A stretch of 64,000 bases of DNA from Candidatus Gastranaerophilales bacterium (GTDB lineage Bacteria > Cyanobacteriota > Vampirovibrionia > Gastranaerophilales > Gastranaerophilaceae). Shown here in pieces: positions 53,075 to 61,043 of this stretch. Position 1 is the first letter of the stretch, and each line of letters opens with the position of its first letter. The stretch spans positions 62,001 to 126,000 of the forward strand of contig CALUPU010000001.1 of NCBI GenBank assembly GCA_944322725.1, written 5' to 3'. Below the pieces are notes generated by a model. That model had not been told where the DNA came from. It saw only the letters and a program-made list of their open reading frames with translations, and searched no databases. The position numbers were made by a program, and so were the translations under genes.

Positions 53075-53932
53075 TTATGAAATAAAACAGTTAGTTGCTG
53101 TATGGATAAATTCTATGATTTGTGAAAAATATTCAAGAGATGATGCTCCGTTTATGATAATGTCAGCTTCTGACTTTGAGGGTTTTATATATTTTTCTGC
53201 TGCCGTGCATACGTAATCCCAGTGTTTTAATGCATTTTCTTCGGACTGATTTCTTTTTGAGGCACGTTCCATAAACCATTTTTTCTGGATTTTCGGGTCA
53301 ATATCAATGTATATTTTAACGTCAAATAAATCTTTAATATCCTTATACATAGCCGCCATACCTTCTACAAGGATAAATTTTTCTGATGATATAGGGATAG
53401 ATTCCGGTACGCTTATACCTGTACCGTTAATAAGGTATTCCGGTGCTTTTATATTTTCACCGTCAGAGAGTTTTGTTAAATCCTTTTTTAACAGTTCAAG
53501 CTGAAAATTTTCCGGAGAATCTACATCATAGCCGTTGTCTCTCAGTTCATCAAAAGTACCGTATTTCCTTATTAAGTCTGATATATCATTAAAGTAATTG
53601 TCGATACTGAGGTATTCCAATGGAAATTTTAAATCAGAACTTGTTTTTTTTATTTGTTTACAGATAGTTGTCTTACCGCTGGCTGACTCACCTGTCACAC
53701 CTATAAGAAATTTTTTGTTGGGATTTTCTATCAAGCGTCTTGAAAATTTTGAAATAAAATTAGGATTGATTTCTTTAAATATAGGATTTTCAGTTTTTTT
53801 GTCATAAGAGAGTATTTGTTTGAACTTAGTTTGAAGATAAAACGCGAGAAATTCTCTTCCTGTTTTGGTTGAAAAATCAGGTTTAATTATTTTGTCTTTA
53901 GAAGTGTTTTCTTTGTCAATTAACATTTGCAT
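53075..53932 (-). CDS. Uridine kinase / phosphoribulokinase-like P-loop kinase
   Basis: 285 residues. An N-terminal extension of about 70 residues precedes Walker A 'GVTGESASGKTT' (78-89). 'YLSIDNYFND' is the substrate Asp region, 'YDVDSPENFQLELL' matches the uridine kinase YDHP-like block, and 'ILVEGMAAMY' matches the EG(I/F) strand. Walker A and order fit the uridine kinase family, but the extension and divergence leave the substrate open. Monocistronic. Confidence 0.8.
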   Translation of the reverse strand: MQMLIDKENTSKDKIIKPDFSTKTGREFLAFYLQTKFKQILSYDKKTENPIFKEINPNFISKFSRRLIENPNKKFLIGVTGESASGKTTICKQIKKTSSDLKFPLEYLSIDNYFNDISDLIRKYGTFDELRDNGYDVDSPENFQLELLKKDLTKLSDGENIKAPEYLINGTGISVPESIPISSEKFILVEGMAAMYKDIKDLFDVKIYIDIDPKIQKKWFMERASKRNQSEENALKHWDYVCTAAEKYIKPSKSEADIIINGASSLEYFSQIIEFIHTATNCFIS

Positions 53933-54026
53933 ATCATACCCAATACTTGTGAAAAAAATAATTTGCCATTTTTTTAATAAATATTAAGCGCCTTAAACTA
54001 AATGTTTTAAAGCGCTTAAAGATTAC

Positions 54027-55286
54027 TTATAAATTTGGCAGGTCTCCCATTACAACTGCAGTCTCTTTAGAGTCAAGATGGAACGCTGTATGAAGGGCTT
54101 TTATCGCTGCATCAGACTGGTCTTTTTCAACAAGACAGCTGATTTTTATTTCACTTGTAGAAATCATTTTGATATTTATACCGCTTTCTGCCAGAGCCTT
54201 AAACATAGAAGCAGCAATACCGGGGCGGTCTACCATTCCTGCACCGACTATAGATACTTTTGCAATATCTTCATCTACAAGAACGCCGGAAGCATTGATT
54301 TCTTTGATGATTTCTTTGACTATTTCCATAGTTTTGTCATAATCGGAAGCACATATTGTAAATGCAATATCATTTGTATCATCGCTTCTTCCGTAAGACT
54401 GGATAATCATATCAACACTTATATCTGATTTTGAAAGAAGTTCAAACAATTTTGCCGCGTTACCGGGTTTGTCAGGTACTTCTGTAATAACAATTCTGAT
54501 TTGAGACAAATCGGAGGCAACACCTGCTACCGGTTTATAAATTTCCATTTCGTCAACTCCTATAATATAAGTTCCTAAATCTTCTAATTTAAAAGTGCTT
54601 CTAACTCTTAAGGGCACCTGATATTGTTTTGCTGTTTCAACAGAGCGCGGGTGCAGTACATTTGCACCTACATGAGCGAGTTCCAGCATTTCTTCGTAAG
54701 ATATTTGTTTTAATTTTGTTGCGCAGGATACAATTCTCGGGTCTGTTGTGTAAACACCCTCAACATCAGTATAGATATCGCATCTGTCTGCTTTCATTGC
54801 ACCTGCAATTGCTACGGCTGATGTATCGGAACCGCCTCTTCCGAGTGTTGTAATTTCACCTTCCGGTGTAACACCCTGAAAGCCTGCTACTACAATTATT
54901 TCACCTTTATCAAGGTGTTCTTTTAATTTATTTGTTTTAATGTCAACAATTCTTGCTTTTGAATGTACGCATTCCGTAATTATGCCGACCTGCATAGCAT
55001 TCATGCTTACTGCTTTATAGCCTTGTGCTTGAATAGCCATTGTTAACAATGCTATAGAAACCTGTTCTCCTGTTGCAAGCAGCATATCCATCTCTCGGGA
55101 ATTAGGATTCGGAGTGATTTCGTTTGCCATCTTAACAAGATAATCAGTGGTATGCCCCATGGCAGAAACAACTACTATTACATCGTTTCCGTTTTCTTTT
55201 TCTCTTATGACGGCGGATGCTACATTTTTAATTTTGTCTGTATCTGCGACAGATGTTCCGCCAAATTTTTGAACAATTATTCCCAC
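54027..55286 (-). CDS. lysC: Aspartate kinase
   Basis: First step of Lys/Thr/Met and diaminopimelate synthesis. 419 residues. GTG start. 'VQKFGGTSVAD', 'VVVSAMGHTTD', 'TLGRGGSDTSAVA', 'DIYTDVEGVYTTDPR' form the kinase domain. Two ACT domains from about 265 suggest feedback control. The start overlaps the end of the TPR gene by 10 nt, so the two are translationally coupled. Confidence 0.97.
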   Translation of the reverse strand: MGIIVQKFGGTSVADTDKIKNVASAVIREKENGNDVIVVVSAMGHTTDYLVKMANEITPNPNSREMDMLLATGEQVSIALLTMAIQAQGYKAVSMNAMQVGIITECVHSKARIVDIKTNKLKEHLDKGEIIVVAGFQGVTPEGEITTLGRGGSDTSAVAIAGAMKADRCDIYTDVEGVYTTDPRIVSCATKLKQISYEEMLELAHVGANVLHPRSVETAKQYQVPLRVRSTFKLEDLGTYIIGVDEMEIYKPVAGVASDLSQIRIVITEVPDKPGNAAKLFELLSKSDISVDMIIQSYGRSDDTNDIAFTICASDYDKTMEIVKEIIKEINASGVLVDEDIAKVSIVGAGMVDRPGIAASMFKALAESGINIKMISTSEIKISCLVEKDQSDAAIKALHTAFHLDSKETAVVMGDLPNL

Positions 55287-57001
55287 TTTTGATTAGCCTC
55301 TGATTCAATTTTTTCTGATAATTTGTTTTTAATAGCCAGTACCTTATCGTTATTATACCTCTGCAAGAATTTATTACAATATTGAAATGCAATGTCTGTC
55401 AAAGTTGTGTATTCTTTGTCAATAACGGTTTCCAGTATTTTGTTTTGCAGTTCGCCAAATTCATTGTACTCAGCTGCTTTATCTTCTATTATTTCTAATG
55501 CAGAGAGTGCATCTTCAATATTACCAAGATAAAATAAAGCTTCTGCTTTGCCCAGATGTGCAAGGACATGCTCTGAATCTATGTTAATTGCATTTTCAAA
55601 TTTTTCTAATGCTTCATTAAACTTATCCAGTTTCATAAGTATTACTGCAAATGCAAAATTTGTGAAGGAGGAATTTTTATCCATAAGATAAGCTGTTCTG
55701 GCTTTTCTTAGTGCTTCCTGCTTTTCTCCCGTTTCTACAAGCAAATTGGCATAGTTTATATAAGCCTGAAGGTGGGAAGGGCAATATTCAATGCATTTTT
55801 TATAATGATTTTTTGCATTTTCATAATCCCCTTTTTTGTAGTAGCAGTTTGCTATATTGTAATTCAATGCATAATTTTTTCTGTCGTTTTCATATGAACT
55901 TTTATATAAATCAAGCGCTAGAGAGTAGTCTTTTCTGTTAAAGGCAAGTGCTGCCAGATTGAACAGTGCAGGTGCATAATTTGGATTTTTTTCAAGTACT
56001 TTATTGAAAAATTCTTCTGCCTGTGTGTATTCTTTTGATATCAAAAAGTTTATACCAAGATTAAACAGAATAATTTCTGATGAGGGGTTGAGCATTAAAG
56101 CTTTGTAGAATTTTTCTCTTGCTTCTTCTATAAAATTGTATTTTTGAAGTGCCATACCCCAGTTTGTATAAAAACTTACATCTGTCTGTGCATTCTTTTC
56201 TGCTGTTTCAAACGTTTCGAGGCACAGGTTTTCTTTACCCGTGTTCATATAACAGTCTGCAAGGATTGTGTAAGCTTCTAACTTTGTTTTATCAATTGAA
56301 ATAGCTTCTTTTGCGTGTTTCTCCGCAAATTTATAGTTGAGAAGTTTTAAATAGCATAAACCAAGATAATACAGACAGTCATATTTGTTTTCGGCATATA
56401 ACAAACTATGATTGAATTTGTGGATTGCCTCCTGATATTTTTCATCATCAAATAGCAACAATCCCCACAAAAACGGTGTTACAGGATTTAACGGATTCAA
56501 CATTAATGCTTTTTTGAATTTTTCTTCAGCCGCCTGTTTTTGCCCCGCTCTTGCAAGAGATATTCCCCAGTTTAGATAGATGTCAGCATCTCTTGGTTCG
56601 TATTTTTGCGCAATATTGTATATTTCAACAGCACCTTTCAAGTCGCCTATTTCAGAGAGCGCTGCTGCCCACATAGCATAAGCTTTGGAGTTGTATTTAT
56701 CTATTTTTACAGCATGTCTAAAATTTTTTATTGCTTCTTCATAATTTTGTTGTTTTAAAAGAGCAATTCCAAGATTAATGTATATAGCCGGATTTTGATT
56801 AGCCATTAATGCTGCGGTGCGAAGCTTTTCCATTGCTTCATCCGTCATGCCTTTTTTATCGAGTTCTATGCCCCAGTTCATGTAAGCAGTAGAAGGGATT
56901 TGAACAGTCTGTGAGATGTCTTTGTATTTTTTGACAAACTTATCCAGTTTATCAACCTGTTTTTTTATTTCATCTTTTATAATAACAAATTTGTTACTCA
57001 T
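55277..57001 (-). CDS. Large tetratricopeptide-repeat protein
   Basis: 574 residues, about 13-14 TPR units across almost the whole chain (for example 'AIYINLGIALLKQQNYEEAI', 'DIYLNWGISLARAGQKQAAE', 'ALNYNIANCYYKKGDYENA'). No signal peptide or membrane span, so cytosolic. The repeat consensus [Y/W].NWG.A/L is unusually uniform. It precedes lysC and follows the KdsC/NeuB pair. Partner unknown. Confidence 0.9.
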   Translation of the reverse strand: MSNKFVIIKDEIKKQVDKLDKFVKKYKDISQTVQIPSTAYMNWGIELDKKGMTDEAMEKLRTAALMANQNPAIYINLGIALLKQQNYEEAIKNFRHAVKIDKYNSKAYAMWAAALSEIGDLKGAVEIYNIAQKYEPRDADIYLNWGISLARAGQKQAAEEKFKKALMLNPLNPVTPFLWGLLLFDDEKYQEAIHKFNHSLLYAENKYDCLYYLGLCYLKLLNYKFAEKHAKEAISIDKTKLEAYTILADCYMNTGKENLCLETFETAEKNAQTDVSFYTNWGMALQKYNFIEEAREKFYKALMLNPSSEIILFNLGINFLISKEYTQAEEFFNKVLEKNPNYAPALFNLAALAFNRKDYSLALDLYKSSYENDRKNYALNYNIANCYYKKGDYENAKNHYKKCIEYCPSHLQAYINYANLLVETGEKQEALRKARTAYLMDKNSSFTNFAFAVILMKLDKFNEALEKFENAINIDSEHVLAHLGKAEALFYLGNIEDALSALEIIEDKAAEYNEFGELQNKILETVIDKEYTTLTDIAFQYCNKFLQRYNNDKVLAIKNKLSEKIESEANQKWE

Positions 57002-57020
57002 AGTTTGGCTGTATCCGCTG

Positions 57021-57521
57021 TTAAGTCTGCTGTTTCAGTTCAATAATGTTATCAACTATTTCTCTAAATGCACCGTTGCCTGCATTCGCCTGAGTAATCT
57101 GTATATGAGGAAGCATTTTTACTTTATAATTTGCTTCTTGTACTGTTACAGCATATTTTACGCTTTCAAGGCAAGGTATATCGTTAATGTCATCACCTAC
57201 ATATAATATTTCATCATTACTGAGGTTATATTTTTCTTTGATATTTTCAAGAACAGGCAGTTTGTTGCGTATTCCCTGATGAATATCCTGTAAATTAAAT
57301 TTTTGTGCAACATAATCTATCTCAGGACTGACTTCTCCCGAAATAACAGCTACCTTCAATCCGTTTTTTACTGCAACCGATACCCCCATTAAATCTTTGA
57401 AGCTCAGGCGTTTAAGCTTTGTGTTTTCATTCAATATATATACGGAATTGTCTGTAAAAATACCGTCAAAGTCACTTACAATAAGTTTTATATCAGGTGA
57501 AAGATTTAATGTTTTATACAT
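57021..57521 (-). CDS. KdsC-like HAD phosphatase
   Basis: 166 residues, cap-less HAD of the KDO-8-P / acylneuraminate-9-P phosphatase type. Nucleophile D17 and D19 in 'VSDFDGIFTDN', 'AVISGE' with the Ser motif II, Lys in 'IRNKLPVL', and 'YVGDDINDIPCL' with the metal Asp pair. It starts immediately after the NeuB-like gene stop, so the natural substrate is probably a nonulosonate phosphate made by that enzyme; KDO-8-P is the alternative. Confidence 0.88.
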   Translation of the reverse strand: MYKTLNLSPDIKLIVSDFDGIFTDNSVYILNENTKLKRLSFKDLMGVSVAVKNGLKVAVISGEVSPEIDYVAQKFNLQDIHQGIRNKLPVLENIKEKYNLSNDEILYVGDDINDIPCLESVKYAVTVQEANYKVKMLPHIQITQANAGNGAFREIVDNIIELKQQT

Positions 57522-58403
57522 TTACACAGAAACCTTATTATCTTTTCGTAATTTTTTCTTAATTGGAAGTTCCGAATCATATACGACTTTTTTGCCGTCT
57601 CCCAGAATAGTTTTAACTTCTCTGATATCTCTGACCATTCTTCTCAATCCTTCAGGTTCGAGACTTGCTGCCTGATCTGACCCCCAAAGTGTTCTGTCGA
57701 CTGTTATATGCCTTTCAACTGAGGCAGCCCCTAATTCTACGGAAAGGATTGATGGGAGAAGTCCTTTTTCATGCCCGCTGTATCCGATAGGACAGCTGAA
57801 TTCTTTTCTGAATTGCTCTATTACACGCAGATTTATTTCTTTGTGTTCATTAGGATATGTTGATGTACATTGAAATATTATAAGATTGTCTTCGCCCAGG
57901 ATATCCACAGCATGTCTTATTTCTTCCATTGTGCTCATTCCTGTTGACAGAAGTATCGGTTTGCCTGTTGATTTTACCTTTTTTAAAAATTCATCATTTG
58001 TCAAAAGGGCAGATGCTATTTTGTGGCACGGCACGTCAAACTGTTCAATAAAGTCAACAGAATCAATATCCCAGCATGATGCAAACCACATTATTTTTTT
58101 AGATTTACAGTATTTGTCAATCTCACAGTAATCCTCATAGCTTAATTCAAGTCCGAGTTTCAAATCTCTGTTCGTGCTGCCGTAATAATTGGGACGGTAT
58201 ACATCGAGTTCCTCCGGTGTGTATACTTTCGTAACTGTTCTTTTTTGAAATTTTACGGCATCACATCCTGCCATAACTGCTTCATCAATCATTTTTTTTG
58301 CAAGATCCACAGAGCCGTTATGATTGATACCGATTTCTGCAATTATGAAACAGGGTGAATTATCACCTACTGTTTTATTTCCTATTATCACTTCTTTTCT
58401 CAC
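57522..58403 (-). CDS. N-acetylneuraminate synthase-like (NeuB/LegI/PseI family), no SAF domain
   Basis: 293 residues. PEP-dependent sialic-acid-type synthase. 'IAEIGINHNGSVDLAKKMI', 'KFQKRT', 'ILLSTGMSTMEEIRHAV', 'GYSGHEKG', 'ERHITVDRTLWGSDQAASL'. Usual length is about 340-350: the C-terminal antifreeze/SAF domain is missing, the chain stopping after 'ELPIKKKLRK'. GTG start with GGGAG upstream. Adjacent KdsC-like phosphatase suggests a nonulosonic acid pathway. The specific sugar (sialic, legionaminic, pseudaminic) cannot be told. Confidence 0.87.
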   Translation of the reverse strand: MRKEVIIGNKTVGDNSPCFIIAEIGINHNGSVDLAKKMIDEAVMAGCDAVKFQKRTVTKVYTPEELDVYRPNYYGSTNRDLKLGLELSYEDYCEIDKYCKSKKIMWFASCWDIDSVDFIEQFDVPCHKIASALLTNDEFLKKVKSTGKPILLSTGMSTMEEIRHAVDILGEDNLIIFQCTSTYPNEHKEINLRVIEQFRKEFSCPIGYSGHEKGLLPSILSVELGAASVERHITVDRTLWGSDQAASLEPEGLRRMVRDIREVKTILGDGKKVVYDSELPIKKKLRKDNKVSV

Positions 58404-58426
58404 GATTAAACTCCCATTCGGACATT

Positions 58427-58927
58427 CTAGCTTTTGTATTTTTTATAAAGTTCATCTATATCAACAGATGATTGCGATGCACCGCTTTGTGTCTCTGTTT
58501 CTTCTGATTCGAAAAATACTTCTTTTTCTATTGATTCAGGCATATTTTCTTTGTCAAATTCTTTAATAAGATTGATATGACTCGGTGTTGAACCAACAAG
58601 AAGAATTTTACCGTTCATTTCAATTGTATAAATATGTCTTTGCTGTCCGAGTGACATAGACTGCAATACCGTGAATCTGCTTGTATCTCCGTTGTTTGAA
58701 GCGATTTTGCCGATTTTTTTACGGTTAACAATATTGAGTTTTGTGTAAATCCAGCCTGTAACATAAATCAAACCAATGACAAGAACCATTGATATAACAA
58801 GCTGCAATAGACTAGGCATACCGTAATTCTGAGCCATGGTTTCTTTCATTGCTGATGGAATATTTACGGCAAAAGAACAATTTGCGGCACCGAATATAGC
58901 AAATAATGATATAAACAATTTTTTCAT
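58427..58927 (-). CDS. fliO: FliO-like flagellar biosynthesis protein
   Basis: 166 residues from the preferred ATG 58927, which gives a clean signal peptide 'MKKLFISLFAIFGAANCSFA'; ATG 58945 is an alternative with AGAG upstream. One membrane span (about 38-60), then 'FTVLQSMSLGQQRHIYTIEMNG' (split) and 'LLVGSTPSHINLI', the FliO/MopB core. FliO assists assembly of the flagellar export gate (FliP). The acidic C-terminus is long. Other flagellar genes are not in the window. Confidence 0.75.
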   Translation of the reverse strand: MKKLFISLFAIFGAANCSFAVNIPSAMKETMAQNYGMPSLLQLVISMVLVIGLIYVTGWIYTKLNIVNRKKIGKIASNNGDTSRFTVLQSMSLGQQRHIYTIEMNGKILLVGSTPSHINLIKEFDKENMPESIEKEVFFESEETETQSGASQSSVDIDELYKKYKS

Positions 58928-59083
58928 AAATCCATTAAATCCCATTTTCTCTAATAACAAAAGTGTAATTATAATTTTACCACAATTACTCTGCTACTTC
59001 AAAAATATGAATTTACATAACATTAGCTTAATAAAGCATAGAAACAGCCGAATGTATTATTAATACATAATGAGGTTACAACT

Positions 59084-59302
59084 ATGCTCATGACGAATAT
59101 TCAGTATCCCGCGTTAATTTATAAAAGTAAAAAAAATAATGTTTTTGTAGCGAATTGCATAATAAAAAAACTTGTCGGGTACGGTCGTACGGAACAAGAC
59201 GCAATTACAAATCTTGAAGAAGTTCTCAATCGTTCAAATTCCGAGTATTTGATAAGAGTTAAGCCTGTTTATCAATTTTTGCCGGGTCTGGCAGGTGCTT
59301 AA
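59084..59302 (+). CDS. HicB-like (UPF0150 fold) small protein
   Basis: 72 residues. 'YPALIYKSKKNNVFVANCIIKKL' and 'GYGRTEQDAITNLEEVLNRS' follow the pattern of HicB/UPF0150 strands plus the 'T.EEA..n..e.l' helix. GAGG before the ATG. No HicA-like partner lies alongside, so the toxin-antitoxin label would be unsupported. Confidence 0.65.
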   Translation: MLMTNIQYPALIYKSKKNNVFVANCIIKKLVGYGRTEQDAITNLEEVLNRSNSEYLIRVKPVYQFLPGLAGA

Positions 59303-59309
59303 TTCCTGT

Positions 59310-59483
59310 TTAGCATATTGCCAGACTTAAGTTTTCACAAAAACTAAGTGAAATCTTTGGTAAAACCATTTTGATTTTTGGAAGTTTACCTATGGCTGCT
59401 GTCGTAAATTCAAATGAATTTTCTTTTTCATTTGAAACGTAACTGTAAGAATATCTTACGTTAGTTCTCTCTGTGCTTTTCAT
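59310..59483 (-). CDS. Small protein, 57 residues, unknown
   Basis: ATG 59483 with AGAGGG 5 nt upstream. Starts 'MKSTERTNVRYSYSYVSNE' and ends 'ENLSLAIC'. Rich in Ser, Lys and Tyr, no signal. It shares an upstream block with the RHH gene at 52882, which supports a real gene. Family not recognised. Confidence 0.55.
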   Translation of the reverse strand: MKSTERTNVRYSYSYVSNEKENSFEFTTAAIGKLPKIKMVLPKISLSFCENLSLAIC

Positions 59484-59610
59484 TTTTCCCTCTTAATATC
59501 TCTTTGTTGAAAGTCCAGTTTTTTTATCCTCATATATATAAACAAACAAATATATAAAATATTGCTTTTTTATATATTTATTTGTGAAGATTTATTACAA
59601 TAATCTTTAC

Positions 59611-59640
59611 TTGACCTGTTGCAAGTGTGTGGCCGATAAT
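59611..59640 (+). promoter_or_regulatory. glnA promoter giving a leaderless transcript
   Basis: TTGACC (59611-59616), 18-bp spacer, GATAAT (59635-59640). The ATG at 59647 lies at the expected +1; no Shine-Dalgarno. Confidence 0.7.
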
Positions 59641-59646
59641 AATATA

Positions 59647-60975
59647 ATGCTATCTGATGACCAAATTAAAGATATAATACAAAAAGAAAAGATTAAAACC
59701 ATCTACCTGCAGTTTATTGATATCAACGGCAGAATAAAAAATCTTAGTATGCCTTCTGCACAAATAGATGATATCCTGCAAAATAAAGTAATGTTTGATG
59801 GTTCATCCATAGGCGGATTCAGAGAAAATGAAACAATGGATTTAAGGTTTTTTCCTGATAAATCGACTTTTTTAACATTTCCGTTTAAATTTTCGAATTT
59901 GAAACAAACTGCTCGTTTTATTTGTGATATTCACAACGCCGACGGCACACCATTTGCAGGCTGTCCCCGTTCTAATCTAAAGCGCGTTATGGAAAATGCA
60001 AAAAAATACGGATATACTATGCAGATAGGTCCGGAGGTTGAGTTTTTCTTATTTAAAACAGATGAACAAAACAATATTCTAAATGTCGGTGCTGAGAAAA
60101 CAGGCTATTATGATGCGAATCAATCAAATAAATATGATGAAACACTTATTCTTGTGTTGACTGCACTGGAGGAAATGGGCTTTGAAATTGATGCACTTCA
60201 CCATGAAGGTGCTCCTTTCCAGCATGAAATTGATTTGGGTTATGATGATATTTTAAAAACTGCTGATAATTTAATTACTTTTAAATTTGTTACAAAGACT
60301 ATTGCTGATAACTTTGGATTCAAAGCTTCGTTTATGCCCAAACCTATATACGGACAAAACGGTTCCGGTCTGCATCTTAACATTTCCTTGTCTGATAAAA
60401 AAGGAAACAATGCTTTTTCTGATTCTACAAATATATATAAGCTTTCAGAACAGGCTTGTTATTCTATAGGTTCAATATTAAAAAATATTAAAGGTATTAC
60501 CGCTGTATTGAATCCTACAATAAACAGTTATAAACGTCTTGTAAAAGACTACGAAGCGCCTATTTATATTGTATGGTCAGTTGTAACAAGGAGTGCTCTT
60601 GTACGGATTCCTTCAAAGAGAGGCGAATCAACAAGACTGGAACTTCGGTCTCCGGATTTTGGTACTAATCCTTATCTGGCATTTGCAGTTATTCTGCAAA
60701 CATGTATGGACGGTTTAAGAAATAAGGTAGAACCGCCTTCACCAATGGAAAAGAATTTATTTTTGCTTTCAAGTAATGAGATTAAACAACGAAAGATAAA
60801 ATCTCTGCCGAGAAACCTATTTACTGCTCTTGAGGAATTTGAAAAGAGTATGGTGGCACGGGCTGCTCTGGGGGATTATATATTTAACGAATTTTTGAAT
60901 TCGAAAAGAAAAGAGTGGAATGACTACAGAAAACAGGTTACACCCTGGGAAATTAAAAAATATCTGGACATATAA
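59647..60975 (+). CDS. glnA: Glutamine synthetase, type I
   Basis: ATP + glutamate + ammonia to glutamine. 442 residues from ATG 59647, the length of GSI-alpha; the longer frame to 59584 would contain the promoter. 'MFDGSSIGGF', 'FICDIHNADGTPF', 'GPEVEFFLF', 'HHEGAPFQHEIDL', 'GSGLHLNISL', 'NPTINSYKRL' and 'RLELRSPDFGTNPYLAFA'. The adenylylation Tyr region is absent as in the alpha subtype. gltA follows: a nitrogen-assimilation pair. Confidence 0.96.
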   Translation: MLSDDQIKDIIQKEKIKTIYLQFIDINGRIKNLSMPSAQIDDILQNKVMFDGSSIGGFRENETMDLRFFPDKSTFLTFPFKFSNLKQTARFICDIHNADGTPFAGCPRSNLKRVMENAKKYGYTMQIGPEVEFFLFKTDEQNNILNVGAEKTGYYDANQSNKYDETLILVLTALEEMGFEIDALHHEGAPFQHEIDLGYDDILKTADNLITFKFVTKTIADNFGFKASFMPKPIYGQNGSGLHLNISLSDKKGNNAFSDSTNIYKLSEQACYSIGSILKNIKGITAVLNPTINSYKRLVKDYEAPIYIVWSVVTRSALVRIPSKRGESTRLELRSPDFGTNPYLAFAVILQTCMDGLRNKVEPPSPMEKNLFLLSSNEIKQRKIKSLPRNLFTALEEFEKSMVARAALGDYIFNEFLNSKRKEWNDYRKQVTPWEIKKYLDI

Positions 60976-61043
60976 TCAGCTGATTTTATATTATAATTTT
61001 GTTGTGAATTATGGAAATTTATACAAGAACGGAGAATATATAA

